Shown: positions 19,069 to 28,766 of the stretch, one piece after another
How positions within the stretch are numbered: the first letter of the stretch is position 1
How the letters are laid out: every line of letters begins with the position of its first letter
DNA from: an uncultured Methylophilaceae bacterium
Lineage (GTDB): Bacteria > Pseudomonadota > Gammaproteobacteria > Burkholderiales > Methylophilaceae
Reading direction: 5' to 3'
DNA: 64,000 nucleotides
Assembly: GCA_903870995.1 (NCBI GenBank)
Contig: CAIQFD010000056.1
Location: forward strand, 1 to 64,000
The notes under the pieces: generated by a model
Databases searched by the model: none
The model's input: the letters and a program-made list of their open reading frames with translations, nothing else
Told to the model about the DNA's origin: nothing
Translations under genes and position numbers: made by a program

Positions 19069-19926
19069 ATGCGTATTTCTAAATTATTAGTCGCGATGGT
19101 AGCGGTTGTTTCTATCACTGCCCAAGCGCACGAAACCAAAAAAATTACTGGCCTAAAAATGCCTGAATCAGCGATTGCTACAGAAGATGGACGTGTGTTT
19201 GTTTCAGAAATCGGCGAATTCGGTAAAGATGGTGACGGCCAAATTACTGTGATTGATAAAAACGGTGAAGTCAAAGTGTTTGCACAAGGCTTAGATGACC
19301 CTAAAGGCCTAGCGATTGTAGGTAAAGATTTGTACGTGGCGGATAACCACCGCGTGATTAAAATCACCCCAAATGGTAAAACTTCTGTATTTGTTGCGGC
19401 AGAAGCCTTCCCTAACGCACCGCAATTCTTAAACGATTTAGAGTCAGATGCGGCTGGCAATATTTATGTCAGCGATAGCGGCGACTTAAAAGGTGTTGGC
19501 GGGGCGGTTTATAAAATCAACGCACAAGGCAAAGTCACGACCATTATCAATGGCAAACAAGATCCGCGTGTTTTAGCACCTAACGGCTTGTTGATGGGTA
19601 AAACACCTAACTGCATCATGGTGGTGGATTTTGTATCTGGCGTGTTATACCGTTTGGATATGAAGAAAAATTCCTTGATTGAAGTGGCTAAAGGCTTTGG
19701 TGGTGGCGATGGCATCGTAAAAGGCAAAAAAGACCAGTTCTACGTGAGTGATTGGAAAAACGGAAAAGTGTTTAGCGTTAAGCTAGAAAAAGGTGCTGTG
19801 GCGAATGCTGAGTTAGTTAAAGAAGGCTTTGCAGCTGCAGCAGATATTGCGCCTAGCCTAGATGGTAAGTTCTTGTTAGTGCCTGATATGAAAGCGGGCG
19901 AGTTGGTATATTTGCCGGTTCATTAA
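19069..19926 (+). CDS. Exported SMP-30/gluconolactonase-like beta-propeller
   Basis: A 285-residue protein with a signal peptide cut near AQAHE, followed by repeats of the SMP-30/NHL type, each with a pattern like GNIYVSDSGD or DLYVADNHRV. Such six-bladed propellers are lactonases, esterases or binding scaffolds; the catalytic metal ligands cannot be assigned by eye. The start at 19069 is set by AGGAG 6-7 nt upstream; a GTG two codons earlier is rejected. It closes the exported ankyrin/cytochrome/flavoprotein cluster and is followed by a bidirectional terminator. Confidence 0.75.
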   Translation: MRISKLLVAMVAVVSITAQAHETKKITGLKMPESAIATEDGRVFVSEIGEFGKDGDGQITVIDKNGEVKVFAQGLDDPKGLAIVGKDLYVADNHRVIKITPNGKTSVFVAAEAFPNAPQFLNDLESDAAGNIYVSDSGDLKGVGGAVYKINAQGKVTTIINGKQDPRVLAPNGLLMGKTPNCIMVVDFVSGVLYRLDMKKNSLIEVAKGFGGGDGIVKGKKDQFYVSDWKNGKVFSVKLEKGAVANAELVKEGFAAAADIAPSLDGKFLLVPDMKAGELVYLPVH

Positions 19927-19941
19927 GTCTAGCTGGAAAGT

Positions 19942-19973
19942 AAAAAAGGCCTTCGAAATTGAAGGCCTTTTTT
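19942..19973. terminator. Bidirectional terminator between the SMP-30-like gene and ppiA
   Basis: AAAAAAGGCCTTC (19942-19954) pairs perfectly with GAAGGCCTTTTTT (19961-19973) around a 6-nt loop. T-runs occur on both strands, fitting the two converging genes. Confidence 0.9.
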
Positions 19974-19989
19974 ATTGAAAAACTAAATC

Positions 19990-20559
19990 TTACTTCGTTG
20001 GTGTAACAACCGTCACTGACTCAATCAAAATCGTTTGCATCGGCACATCGCCGCCATCTGTCGGCATTTTGGCAATACGTTCAACCACATCCATCCCTTT
20101 CACCACTTTACCGAAAACGGTATAGCCCCAGCCGCGTTCTGATTTTTCGGTATGGTTTAAGAAGGTGTTGTTCGCTACGTTGATAAAGAATTGTGATGAA
20201 GCTGAGTGTGGGTCGTTGGTGCGTGCCATGGCGATGGTGCCGATGGTATTCGCTAAACCATTGTCTGCTTCGTTTTTAATTGGGGCGCGTGTGGTTTTTT
20301 CATTTAAGTTTTTATCCATACCGCCGCCTTGAATCATAAAGCCTGAAATTACGCGGTGAAAAATCGTGCCTGTATAAAAGCCGTCATTTGCATATTTCAC
20401 AAAATTAGCCACGGTGTTTGGTGCTTTTTCTTGATTGAGTTCAACCACAATCATGCCTTTGTTGGTTTTGATTTCAACGGTAGGTTGGGCTAATGCGCTG
20501 ATACTTGTAGCGAGTAGTGAAACTAAAGTGCATGAAAGAAGTAGTTTTTTCAATGACAT
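19990..20559 (-). CDS. ppiA: Periplasmic cyclophilin-type peptidyl-prolyl isomerase
   Basis: Speeds cis-trans isomerisation of proline peptide bonds in exported proteins. The signal peptide (MSLKKLLLSCTLVSLLATSISALAQ) is followed by a single cyclophilin domain with FHRVISGFMIQGGG and MARTNDPHSASSQFFINV, which hold the catalytic Arg, Phe and Gln. The length of 189 residues matches PpiA. It converges on the SMP-30-like gene and follows serB by 21 bp. Confidence 0.92.
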   Translation of the reverse strand: MSLKKLLLSCTLVSLLATSISALAQPTVEIKTNKGMIVVELNQEKAPNTVANFVKYANDGFYTGTIFHRVISGFMIQGGGMDKNLNEKTTRAPIKNEADNGLANTIGTIAMARTNDPHSASSQFFINVANNTFLNHTEKSERGWGYTVFGKVVKGMDVVERIAKMPTDGGDVPMQTILIESVTVVTPTK

Positions 20560-20580
20560 GTTTAATCCTTTGGTAGTTAA

Positions 20581-21429
20581 TTAAATCGTAGAAAATAAAT
20601 TAGCGATGCCATCTAACCCAACATGGTTAAGAGCATAGCTGGCTTGCGCTTGTACGATAGGTTTGGCGTGATAAGCAATGCCCGCCACCGCCTCGCGCAT
20701 CATGATTAAGTCGTTAGCGCCATCGCCAATTGCAATCACTTGGTCTGGCTTTAAACCGAGTTCATCGCGTTTTTGCACGAGGAAATCTGCTTTTGCTTGC
20801 CCATCCACAATCTCGCCCAGCACTTTTCCGGTGAGTTTGCCGTTGATGATTTCTAAGGTGTTTGATTCGGCAAAGTCTAATCCTAGTTTGGCTTTTACGT
20901 GGTTGGCAAAAAATTCAAACCCTCCAGAAACTAGTAAGGTTTTAATATCATTCGCTTTGCATACATCTATCCAAATTTGGGCGCCAGGATTGAGTTGGAG
21001 TCTTTCATCAATCACGCGTTGAAGTGCCGATTCTTCTAAGCCATTAAGCAAGGCAACGCGGCGCGTGAGGCTTTCTTTAAACTCAATCTCGCCACGCATT
21101 GCACTTTCAGTAATTTCGGCGACTTGGGGTTTGATGTTCATCATGTCAGCAATTTCATCAATACACTCAATATTGATTAGCGTTGAGTCCATATCCATCA
21201 CGGCAAGTTTGATATTTTTGAGTGTCTGCGTTTCTGGCACATACGCGCAATCAATTTTTTCACTCGCGCAGAATGCTTTGACTTCGTCAGACTCGGTTTC
21301 TTGATGCGGTAAGTAATAAGCGTGTTCAGCAATTTGAATGAATTGTGAGCCTTGCGTTGCGTTGCTGAGTTGATGGATGTGCATCAAATGTGGCAATTGA
21401 ATGGATGAACCTTGAACAACTAAGCGCAT
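20581..21429 (-). CDS. serB: Phosphoserine phosphatase
   Basis: Last step of serine synthesis, releasing phosphate from phosphoserine. The HAD-family motifs are DMDSTLINIECIDEIA (nucleophile and acid aspartates), LLVSGGFEFF and GDGANDLIMM. The start MRLVVQGSS gives 282 residues with a small N-terminal regulatory-like region; a 22-codon extension that looks hydrophobic is rejected because the promoter -10 box lies within it. It is divergent from sucC. Confidence 0.94.
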   Translation of the reverse strand: MRLVVQGSSIQLPHLMHIHQLSNATQGSQFIQIAEHAYYLPHQETESDEVKAFCASEKIDCAYVPETQTLKNIKLAVMDMDSTLINIECIDEIADMMNIKPQVAEITESAMRGEIEFKESLTRRVALLNGLEESALQRVIDERLQLNPGAQIWIDVCKANDIKTLLVSGGFEFFANHVKAKLGLDFAESNTLEIINGKLTGKVLGEIVDGQAKADFLVQKRDELGLKPDQVIAIGDGANDLIMMREAVAGIAYHAKPIVQAQASYALNHVGLDGIANLFSTI

Positions 21430-21463
21430 AGTGTGTTTTGTGAGAAGTGAAAAAAGTAGCCAT

Positions 21464-21469
21464 ATTATA
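21464..21469 (-). promoter_or_regulatory. Likely -10 box for serB
   Basis: A perfect TATAAT on the minus strand at 21469-21464, preceded by TG, would start transcription near 21457, about 28 nt before the serB ATG. The -35 region is poor. Confidence 0.4.
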
Positions 21470-21597
21470 CATCGGCAAAGCAGTCTATCTATCATGGCTT
21501 TAATAGCAGCTTTATTACGCCTTTATCATATCTGGGCTGGCGTCTAGCGACGTTTTGCGCGAGAATGTCACTTTAAGCACAATCACACAATATCACC

Positions 21598-22761
21598 ATG
21601 AATTTGCATGAATTTCAGGCTAAACAACTCCTTCAACGCTATGGCCTAGCGGTACCTATCGGGCAAGTTGTTCAGTCAGCTGAAGCTGCTGCAGCTGCAA
21701 CTAAAGAGATTGCAGGCGATGCCTGGGTCGTGAAAGCCCAAGTGCATGCTGGTGGTCGTGGAAAAGCAGGTGGGGTAAAGATTGTGAAGTCAGCCAGTGA
21801 CGCACAGTCCGTTGCGCACAGCTTATTGGGTAAGCATTTGGTGACTTACCAAAATGCGCCCGATGGTCAACCAGTCCATCAGTTGTTGGTTGAACAAACT
21901 TTGCCAATTGCACGTGAGCTGTATTTATCTATTTTGGTAGACCGCACACTTGAACGAGTGGTGATGGTGGCATCGAGTGCTGGTGGTATGGACATCGAAG
22001 AAATTGCCGCAACGACGCCTGAGAAAATTTTGCAAGAAGTCTGTGATCCATTAAATGGTTTGGTCGATTACCAAGCACGCAATTTGGCGTTTGCCTTAGA
22101 TTTGGTAGGCGATCAAATCGCAGCATTTACTAAACTCGCGAAGGGCTTATACAAATTATTCAAAGAAAATGATTTGGCATTGCTTGAAATCAATCCTCTC
22201 ATTGTGACAACAGACGGTAAGTTGTTTGCCCTGGATTGCAAAATGAGCGTGGATGACAATGCGCTGTATCGTCAAAAATCATTGGCTGAACAACGTGACT
22301 GGAGCCAAGATGATGCGAAAGAGGCAGAGGCGCATCATGCAGGCCTTAATTACATTGCGTTAAACGGCAACATTGGCTGTATGGTGAATGGTGCAGGTTT
22401 GGCGATGGCAACCATGGATTTAATTAAATTACATGGTGGTGCACCGGCTAATTTCTTGGATGTGGGCGGTGGTGCAACTGCTGAAACCGTCGCTAAAGCA
22501 TTCAAAATTATTTTGGCAGATAGCAACGTTAAAGCGATTTTAGTGAATATTTTTGGTGGCATTATGCGCTGCGACATCATTGCTGAGGGCATTATCACTG
22601 CGGTGAAAGAGGTGGGAATTAAAATTCCTGTGGTTGTGCGTTTAGAAGGCACTAACGTTGAGCTTGGTCGCAAGATGCTGAGTGAGAGCGGTCTATCAAT
22701 TATTTCTGCTGCGGGTTTGACTGATGCGGCTAAACAAGCAGTTGCTGCAGTTAGCGCATAA
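21598..22761 (+). CDS. sucC: Succinyl-CoA synthetase, beta subunit
   Basis: ATP-grasp subunit of the ligase that interconverts succinyl-CoA and succinate with nucleotide synthesis. The N terminus [12 protein letters not shown], the nucleotide-binding [17 protein letters not shown] and the C-terminal [17 protein letters not shown] are family typical, as is the length of 387 residues. It is 9 bp before sucD. In serine-cycle methylotrophs a close homologue (MtkA) is malate-CoA ligase; nothing in this window, such as other serine-cycle genes, supports that reading. Confidence 0.93.
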   Translation: MNLHEFQAKQLLQRYGLAVPIGQVVQSAEAAAAATKEIAGDAWVVKAQVHAGGRGKAGGVKIVKSASDAQSVAHSLLGKHLVTYQNAPDGQPVHQLLVEQTLPIARELYLSILVDRTLERVVMVASSAGGMDIEEIAATTPEKILQEVCDPLNGLVDYQARNLAFALDLVGDQIAAFTKLAKGLYKLFKENDLALLEINPLIVTTDGKLFALDCKMSVDDNALYRQKSLAEQRDWSQDDAKEAEAHHAGLNYIALNGNIGCMVNGAGLAMATMDLIKLHGGAPANFLDVGGGATAETVAKAFKIILADSNVKAILVNIFGGIMRCDIIAEGIITAVKEVGIKIPVVVRLEGTNVELGRKMLSESGLSIISAAGLTDAAKQAVAAVSA

Positions 22762-22770
22762 GGTTAGAAC

Positions 22771-23655
22771 ATGAGCATATTAGTTAATAAAAATACCAAA
22801 GTGTTATGCCAAGGCTTTACTGGCAAACAAGGCACATTTCATTCGGAACAAGCATTGGCTTACGGCACCAAAATGGTAGGCGGCGTTACGCCTGGTAAAG
22901 GTGGTCAAAGCCACTTGGGTTTGCCAGTATTCAATACGATGCGTGATGCAGTGCGAGAGACTGGCGCGAATGCTTCTGTGATTTACGTACCGCCACCGTT
23001 TGCAGCAGACTCTATTTTAGAAGCTTGTGATGCGGGCATTGATTTGATTGTGTGCATTACAGAGGGCATTCCAGTGTTGGATATGCTGAACGTAAAAGCA
23101 GCCCTCAAAGCCAATAACGTCAAACTAGTCGGCCCTAACTGCCCAGGTGTGATTACGCCAGATGAATGCAAAATTGGCATTATGCCTGGTAGCATTCACT
23201 TGCGTGGCAAAGTGGGTATTGTTTCACGATCAGGTACGTTGACTTACGAAGCGGTTAATCAAACAACTACATTAGGCTTGGGTCAATCAACTTGTGTTGG
23301 AATTGGTGGCGATCCGATTCGCGGTTTGAATTTTATTGATTGCTTGGAGATGTTCCAAGCTGACCCTGAAACGGAAGCCATTATTATGGTGGGCGAAATC
23401 GGTGGTGCTGATGAAGAGGCTGCGGCTGAGTACATCAAACATTATGTGACGAAGCCTGTTGCTGGTTATATTGCAGGTCAAACAGCCCCGAAAGGCAAAC
23501 GTATGGGTCATGCTGGTGCGATTATTTCTGGGGGTAGTGGTAAGGCTGAAGACAAGATTTTGGCATTAGAAAAAGCGGGTGTGATTGTTGCAAGTTCTCC
23601 AGCAGGCTTGGGTGAAGCTGTGATGGCGGCGATTAAAGCGAAGCAAGCAAAATAA
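22771..23655 (+). CDS. sucD: Succinyl-CoA synthetase, alpha subunit
   Basis: CoA-binding subunit that carries the phosphohistidine. The N terminus [32 protein letters not shown] and the active-site GHAGAIISG (phosphorylated His about residue 246) are intact; 294 residues. Its TAA stop overlaps the ATG of the downstream ankyrin gene by one base. The malate-CoA ligase (MtkB) alternative is less likely, as for sucC. Confidence 0.93.
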   Translation: MSILVNKNTKVLCQGFTGKQGTFHSEQALAYGTKMVGGVTPGKGGQSHLGLPVFNTMRDAVRETGANASVIYVPPPFAADSILEACDAGIDLIVCITEGIPVLDMLNVKAALKANNVKLVGPNCPGVITPDECKIGIMPGSIHLRGKVGIVSRSGTLTYEAVNQTTTLGLGQSTCVGIGGDPIRGLNFIDCLEMFQADPETEAIIMVGEIGGADEEAAAEYIKHYVTKPVAGYIAGQTAPKGKRMGHAGAIISGGSGKAEDKILALEKAGVIVASSPAGLGEAVMAAIKAKQAK

Positions 23656-24632
23656 TGAAATCTGGCCTGAAATCTGACGTGATGAAAAAACTGGCGCAAC
23701 ACCTTATCTTAATGCTCTTTGGGTTGTTCTTGAGTCATCTGGCAGTCGCTCAAGAGGAAGTGCCTTACTTATTGACGGTTTCTGCACGGGGTGATGTGGC
23801 GACAGTTCGCGCGATGCTTGGTAGTGGTGTTGATGTGAATTCAAGAGATTCGGATGGCGTAACCGCTGTGATGTACGCAGCCCGCAGAGATAAAGCAGAG
23901 GTCGTGCAAATTTTGTTGGACAAGGGTGCTGACCCCAACGCGAAAGACAATAGTGGCTGGACAGCATTGATGTTAGCAGCGCGTAAAAATTACCTTAAAA
24001 CAGCTGAAGTCTTGCTAAACAAAGGCGCGGACCCTGTGTTGCGAGATGTTTCTGGTTGGAGCGCGATGGGAATGGCTGCAACCTCTGGGTATTCAAAGAT
24101 GGTTGGCTTGTTGATTGAGCACGGTATGGATGTAAACATCAAGAGTGATGATGGCAAAAGCGTATTGATGTACGCCGCTAAAAATGGGGATGTAGCGACC
24201 ATTAAAGTGTTGTTGGAGCAGGGCGCATTAGTCGCAGAACGTGACCGTTTGAAAGTAACGGCGCTCATGTATGCGGCACGTGAAGGTAATGTGGATGCGA
24301 TTGAAACCTTGATTGCTGGTGGTGCTAAGGTGGATGAACAGGATCAATCTAAATGGACGGCCCTGAGCTGGGCGGTCAGAAAAAAACATGTAGAGGCAGT
24401 GAGCACCTTGATTGCCAAAGGTGCGGATGTGAATCATAAAGATGGTGAAGGTACGCCGCCATTGCAAAACGCTGTGCTTAATGGTGATGTGGCGATGGTT
24501 GATCTACTCATTAAAAGTGGTGCAAATGTAAAAGCAAAAGATCAGTACGGCTTAAGTGCTTTGGTGTATGCCTTAAAAGGTAAAAACCCAGAAATCGTTA
24601 AAATGATTAAAGATGCAGGTGGCAGCTATTAG
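23655..24632 (+). CDS. Exported protein made of about eight ankyrin repeats
   Basis: A 325-residue protein with an N-terminal hydrophobic export signal (residues about 10-31, ending AVAQEE) and eight ankyrin repeats in register, each with the TALMLAARKNY and LLNKGAD patterns. It has no enzymatic domain. The ATG overlaps the sucD stop by one base; an internal ATG at 23682 (MKKLAQHL) would give a cleaner signal peptide. The 3' end overlaps nadE by 20 bp. It is thus embedded between two central metabolic genes, but its periplasmic site implies a separate role. It is larger than the ankyrin protein at 16273. Confidence 0.82.
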   Translation: MKSGLKSDVMKKLAQHLILMLFGLFLSHLAVAQEEVPYLLTVSARGDVATVRAMLGSGVDVNSRDSDGVTAVMYAARRDKAEVVQILLDKGADPNAKDNSGWTALMLAARKNYLKTAEVLLNKGADPVLRDVSGWSAMGMAATSGYSKMVGLLIEHGMDVNIKSDDGKSVLMYAAKNGDVATIKVLLEQGALVAERDRLKVTALMYAAREGNVDAIETLIAGGAKVDEQDQSKWTALSWAVRKKHVEAVSTLIAKGADVNHKDGEGTPPLQNAVLNGDVAMVDLLIKSGANVKAKDQYGLSALVYALKGKNPEIVKMIKDAGGSY

Positions 24633-26259
24633 TCAGTCCATAAACTTAGCGATTGCCCAAATCAATTGTGTATTGGGCGATATTGCAGGTAATAGTGCCA
24701 AGATATTCGCGGCAGCGACGCAAGCTAAAGCCGATGGTGCATCTATCTTACTCACGCCAGAACTCGCCTTAACAGGCTATCCTCCTGAAGATTTGTTGTT
24801 GCGTGAGGATTTTAACCAAGCGAGTGAAGCTGCCTTGCTTGCGTTAGCTAAAAAAATTCAAGGGATTACACTGTTAGTTGGTCACCCTCGCGTCCACGAA
24901 GGTGCTTGTTATAACGCAGCTTCCGTCCTGCAAGATGGCAAGATATTAGCCACGTATCATAAACAGGCATTGCCTAATCATACGGTGTTTGATGAGCTAC
25001 GTTATTTCAAAGCTGGCACAGCGCCTTTAGTTTTTGAGCACAAAGGTGTGAAATGTGGGGTGTTGATTTGTGCGGATGTTTGGGAGCCTAGCCCTGCAAA
25101 ATTAGCAAAACAAGCGGGTGCTGAGATTTTGTTGGCACTGAACGCCTCACCCTACCATATGGACAAACAAGACAGTCGCCATGAGGTGGCACGTCAGCGT
25201 GTGCTTGAAACAGGTCTTGCGCTTGTTTATGCAAATTTAGTCGGCGGTCAGGATGAACTAGTCTTTGATGGTGCTTCTTTTGTGTTGGATAGATCTGGAA
25301 CAGTTGTGCAACAACTGTCAGCTTTTGAAGAGGTGTTGGCTTTAGTTGAGGTTGATTGCTCAGTTTGTAATAGAGCTAATCCTATGCAAGCTAACATGAC
25401 GCCTGCGCTTTCAATAGAGGCTTCAGTCTATCAAGCATTAACGCTGGGTCTTAAAGATTATGTGACTAAAAATCAATTCAAGGGCGTGGTGCTGGGTCTT
25501 TCTGGCGGGATTGATTCTGCCCTGACCTTAGCTGTAGCGGTGGATGCCTTAGGCGCTGAGCAAGTGAGTGTAGTCATGATGCCCTCGGAGTTTACGGCTG
25601 AAATGAGCGTGAGTGATGCGCATTTAATGGCGGAAATCCTGGGCGTGAAGTATAACGAACTGCCAATTAGCCCTTTGTTTAATCTGTTTAGAGAGACACT
25701 GGCAGATGAGTTTTCTGGCTTGCCTTTTGATACCACAGAAGAAAACTTACAAGCCCGTATTCGCGGCATGTTGCTCATGGCCTTGTCAAATAAGTTCGGC
25801 ACTATTGTCTTGACTACGGGTAATAAGAGTGAGATGGCGGTAGGCTATTCAACACTCTATGGCGATATGGCCGGGGGGTTCGCGCTACTTAAAGATGTGC
25901 CAAAAACATTGGTTTATCAGCTATCAAATTATCGCAATTCAATTTCACCAGTTATCCCTGAACGCATTATTACGCGTCCGCCTTCAGCGGAGTTGCGTCA
26001 CGATCAAAAAGACCAAGATAGCTTGCCAGCCTATGAAATTCTCGATGCCATTATGGAGGCTTATGTTGAGCATGATGCCAGCCGAGCTGACATCGTAGCG
26101 ATGGGATATAGAGCACAAGATGTGAATCGTGTAACATCGCTCATAGATCGAAATGAATATAAGCGTCGCCAGGCTCCTATAGGTGTCCGGATTACCCAGC
26201 GTGGTTTTGGTAAGGATAGGCGCTATCCAATTACTTCAAAGTTTGTACTAAACAGTTAG
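24613..26259 (+). CDS. nadE: Glutamine-dependent NAD+ synthetase
   Basis: Final step of NAD synthesis: amidates nicotinate adenine dinucleotide using glutamine. Residues 1-270 form a nitrilase-type glutaminase with catalytic Glu50 (LLTPE), Lys117 (YHKQALPN) and Cys153 (LICADVWEP). The C-terminal part is the ammonia-using synthetase, with the P-loop LGLSGGIDSALT near 295 and TTGNKSEMAVGY. The length of 548 residues matches the two-domain form. The start overlaps the ankyrin gene; GTG at 24619 is an alternative. It is 35 bp before glnB. Confidence 0.95.
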   Translation: MQVAAISQSINLAIAQINCVLGDIAGNSAKIFAAATQAKADGASILLTPELALTGYPPEDLLLREDFNQASEAALLALAKKIQGITLLVGHPRVHEGACYNAASVLQDGKILATYHKQALPNHTVFDELRYFKAGTAPLVFEHKGVKCGVLICADVWEPSPAKLAKQAGAEILLALNASPYHMDKQDSRHEVARQRVLETGLALVYANLVGGQDELVFDGASFVLDRSGTVVQQLSAFEEVLALVEVDCSVCNRANPMQANMTPALSIEASVYQALTLGLKDYVTKNQFKGVVLGLSGGIDSALTLAVAVDALGAEQVSVVMMPSEFTAEMSVSDAHLMAEILGVKYNELPISPLFNLFRETLADEFSGLPFDTTEENLQARIRGMLLMALSNKFGTIVLTTGNKSEMAVGYSTLYGDMAGGFALLKDVPKTLVYQLSNYRNSISPVIPERIITRPPSAELRHDQKDQDSLPAYEILDAIMEAYVEHDASRADIVAMGYRAQDVNRVTSLIDRNEYKRRQAPIGVRITQRGFGKDRRYPITSKFVLNS

Positions 26260-26294
26260 AAGTTGATTAAGTTGTTATTTGAGGGGAAAAATAA

Positions 26295-26633
<339 letters not shown>

Positions 26634-26656
26634 TTTATTTCGCGTTGGCTAAGTTG

Positions 26657-28447
26657 TTAAAACCCAAGCCAGCGTGCTGATTGGTAGAAAATAAAGCTAA
26701 CTACCCAAGCCAAGCTTAAAGACCAAACGATAGAGAGCCCTGCAAACAACCAGCTTTTTGCTTCGTTTTTTAACGTGATAATCGTTGATAAGCAAGGGGT
26801 GTAAATCAGCGTGAACAGCATAAAGCTCATGCCTTGCACCCAATCTAGTTTTTGCGCCATCATGTGCATCAGTGCATCGCCTTGAAGTCCGTAAATGACA
26901 GCAAGCGCACCAATCACAATTTCTTTAGCAACAAAGCCGAAAATTAAAGCAATCGCGAGTTGGCTGTCTATGCCAATTGGACTTAGTGCGACTGAAAACC
27001 AATCTCCAATTTTTCCTGCATAAGTGGCACTACTTGCAGGTGCTACATCCATCGGGAAATGCGTTAACGCCCATACCAAAATTACACCGATGGTGATGAA
27101 CTTACTTGCACGACTAATAAAATACCTGACTTCTTGCCAGCCCCTTAGCCATATTTGTCGCGCTGTAGGGAAGCGATAGGGGGGTAGCTCGAGAATAAAA
27201 GGCTCGTTATTTTTATACTGGCCCTTGAACAACATGGCCGTGATAAAAATAGTGATAAAGCTTACTAAGTAGAGTGCAAACAATACTAGTGGCGCTTGGC
27301 TTGCCGTGAACAAGGTCGCAGTCATAAACAAGAATACTTGCAAACGCGCAGAGCAGAGTGATAAGGGAATCACTAGCATGGTGAGTAAACGCATATTTTT
27401 TGAGCGCATGACGCGTGTGCCCATGAGTGCCGGCACATTGCAACCAAAGCCCATTAACACCATCACAAAACCTCGGCCATCTAAGCCCATTTTAGCCATC
27501 AAGGCGTCAACTAAAAATGCCGCGCGAGATAGATAGCCGCTGTCTTCCACCATCGTCATAATTAGAAAGAACAAAACGATGATAGGAATGAATGCTGCAA
27601 CAGTACCAATGCCGTTATAAACACCATCTAGCAATAAACCGTTTAGCCAAGAGGGTGTATTCGATAACAGTGGATCTAAAGCACTGGTACGAAGTGATGC
27701 GAGTAGCCATGCAATGCCATCTTGTAGTGGCTTCCCAGCATTAAAAATAAACTGAAATAGCACATACATGGCGGCGAAAAATATGGGAAGGCCTAGCCAT
27801 GGATGCAGCAACACTTTGTCGATGCGGTTAGTTAGGTCATCACCAAGTTGCATTGGCATTTGTACGGTATCTTGTACGATGGCTTCCATCTCCGCTTCGA
27901 TATTTGAATCTTGTTGAAGCTCTTCGCAGATTTGTTCAGCGCTTACATCCACCTTTGTTTTGGATAATACTGCAGATGCAGTTTTAAGCGCATCTGGACA
28001 GCGATCACCATATTTCGCACTAATTTGCACCACCGGCATATTGAGTTTAGTTGACATTGCTTCGGTGTCGATTGTAATTCCGGCACGCTTTGCTTCGTCA
28101 CTCATGTTGAGTAGTAGCATTGAAGGTAATCCTAATGCACGGATTTGGATTGCCAGTGAAAGCTGTCTGTCGATTTGAGCGCTGTTTGCAACAATCATCA
28201 CTAAATCTACATTGTTGTTGCTTAGAAAGTGGCGCACAACTTGTTCGTCATCTGAATAACCATGCAGGTCGTAAAGGCCAGGCAAGTCGATGAGTTCAGC
28301 GATATGCCCACCCATTAAGATTTTTGCACTCATCAAATCAACTGTAATGCCAGGCCAATTGCCAACCCGTGCAGAAGCACCAGACAGACGATTGAATAGG
28401 GTGGATTTCCCCGTGTTTGGCATACCTAAAAGTGCGATACGTTTCAT
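26657..28447 (-). CDS. feoB: Ferrous iron transporter FeoB
   Basis: Inner-membrane ferrous iron permease. The N-terminal G domain has GMPNTGKST (G1), DLPGLYDL (G3) and NMSD (G4). A short helical linker (about residues 165-205) leads to the membrane region with two gate-like repeats, and the cysteine of YTPCLSTI near the end is conserved. At 596 residues it is shorter than E. coli FeoB (773), mainly in the linker and C terminus. It overlaps feoA by 4 bp (ATGA). No feoC is present. It converges on glnB with a 23-bp gap. Confidence 0.94.
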   Translation of the reverse strand: MKRIALLGMPNTGKSTLFNRLSGASARVGNWPGITVDLMSAKILMGGHIAELIDLPGLYDLHGYSDDEQVVRHFLSNNNVDLVMIVANSAQIDRQLSLAIQIRALGLPSMLLLNMSDEAKRAGITIDTEAMSTKLNMPVVQISAKYGDRCPDALKTASAVLSKTKVDVSAEQICEELQQDSNIEAEMEAIVQDTVQMPMQLGDDLTNRIDKVLLHPWLGLPIFFAAMYVLFQFIFNAGKPLQDGIAWLLASLRTSALDPLLSNTPSWLNGLLLDGVYNGIGTVAAFIPIIVLFFLIMTMVEDSGYLSRAAFLVDALMAKMGLDGRGFVMVLMGFGCNVPALMGTRVMRSKNMRLLTMLVIPLSLCSARLQVFLFMTATLFTASQAPLVLFALYLVSFITIFITAMLFKGQYKNNEPFILELPPYRFPTARQIWLRGWQEVRYFISRASKFITIGVILVWALTHFPMDVAPASSATYAGKIGDWFSVALSPIGIDSQLAIALIFGFVAKEIVIGALAVIYGLQGDALMHMMAQKLDWVQGMSFMLFTLIYTPCLSTIITLKNEAKSWLFAGLSIVWSLSLAWVVSFIFYQSARWLGF

Positions 28448-28686
28448 GATGTTCTGATCTTAATGCGAATGGCTTCTGAGCGGCGAAGGATGATGTCCGT
28501 GTTGCCAATCCGAACTTGCAGAGGACCGTTAAAACTAGCGCAGCGGATTAACTCGATTTTTTTACCGGTCCGAAAGCCAAGCGCAGCTAGTCGGTGGAAT
28601 AACGAATCTTCAGCTTCAATGCTGGAGATGACGCCTATTTCACTGGGCTTTAGATGAGAAAGATCGGTACTAGTGGTCACGCTCAT
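28444..28686 (-). CDS. feoA: Ferrous iron transport protein FeoA
   Basis: Small SH3-like cytoplasmic partner of FeoB, about 80 residues. The pattern LGFRTGKKIELI followed by GPLQVRIGNTDIILRRSEA is typical. I start at the ATG at 28686 (MSVTTSTDL) because the alternative ATG at 28704 coincides with the likely promoter -10 box. Neither start has a strong ribosome-binding site. It is translationally coupled to feoB and likely Fur-repressed. Confidence 0.88.
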   Translation of the reverse strand: MSVTTSTDLSHLKPSEIGVISSIEAEDSLFHRLAALGFRTGKKIELIRCASFNGPLQVRIGNTDIILRRSEAIRIKIRTS

Positions 28687-28702
28687 TTTGATTGAATGAC
28701 AC

Positions 28703-28732
28703 ATTCTAAATGATAATAATTCTTATTGTCTC
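28703..28732 (-). promoter_or_regulatory. Fur box over the feoAB promoter
   Basis: Positions 28712-28730 match 14 of 19 bases of the E. coli Fur consensus (GATAATGATAATCATTATC). On the minus strand GAGACA (28732-28727), an 18-bp spacer and TAGAAT (28708-28703) form a sigma70 promoter, and the Fur box covers its spacer and -35. Iron repression of feoAB is the expected result. A perfect 12-bp palindrome ATGATGCATCAT lies just upstream at 28747-28758. Confidence 0.7.
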
Positions 28733-28766
28733 ATAAAAACGTCACGATGATGCATCATGAGGACAT

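Noticed and set aside
21430..21495. A hydrophobic N-terminal extension of serB
   Set aside because: The TATAAT at 21464-21469 lies within it and SerB is cytoplasmic; the ATG at 21429 fits the family.
21598..23655. sucCD read as malate-CoA ligase (mtkAB) of the serine cycle
   Set aside because: No serine-cycle gene is in the window and the residues are those of succinyl-CoA synthetase; the two families are close, so it is only disfavoured.
28687..28704. Start of feoA at the ATG at 28704
   Set aside because: It coincides with the predicted -10 TAGAAT; the ATG at 28686 is favoured, though this is not certain.
28747..28758. ATGATGCATCAT palindrome as a Fur site
   Set aside because: It does not match the Fur consensus, unlike 28712-28730; noted only as a possible second site.
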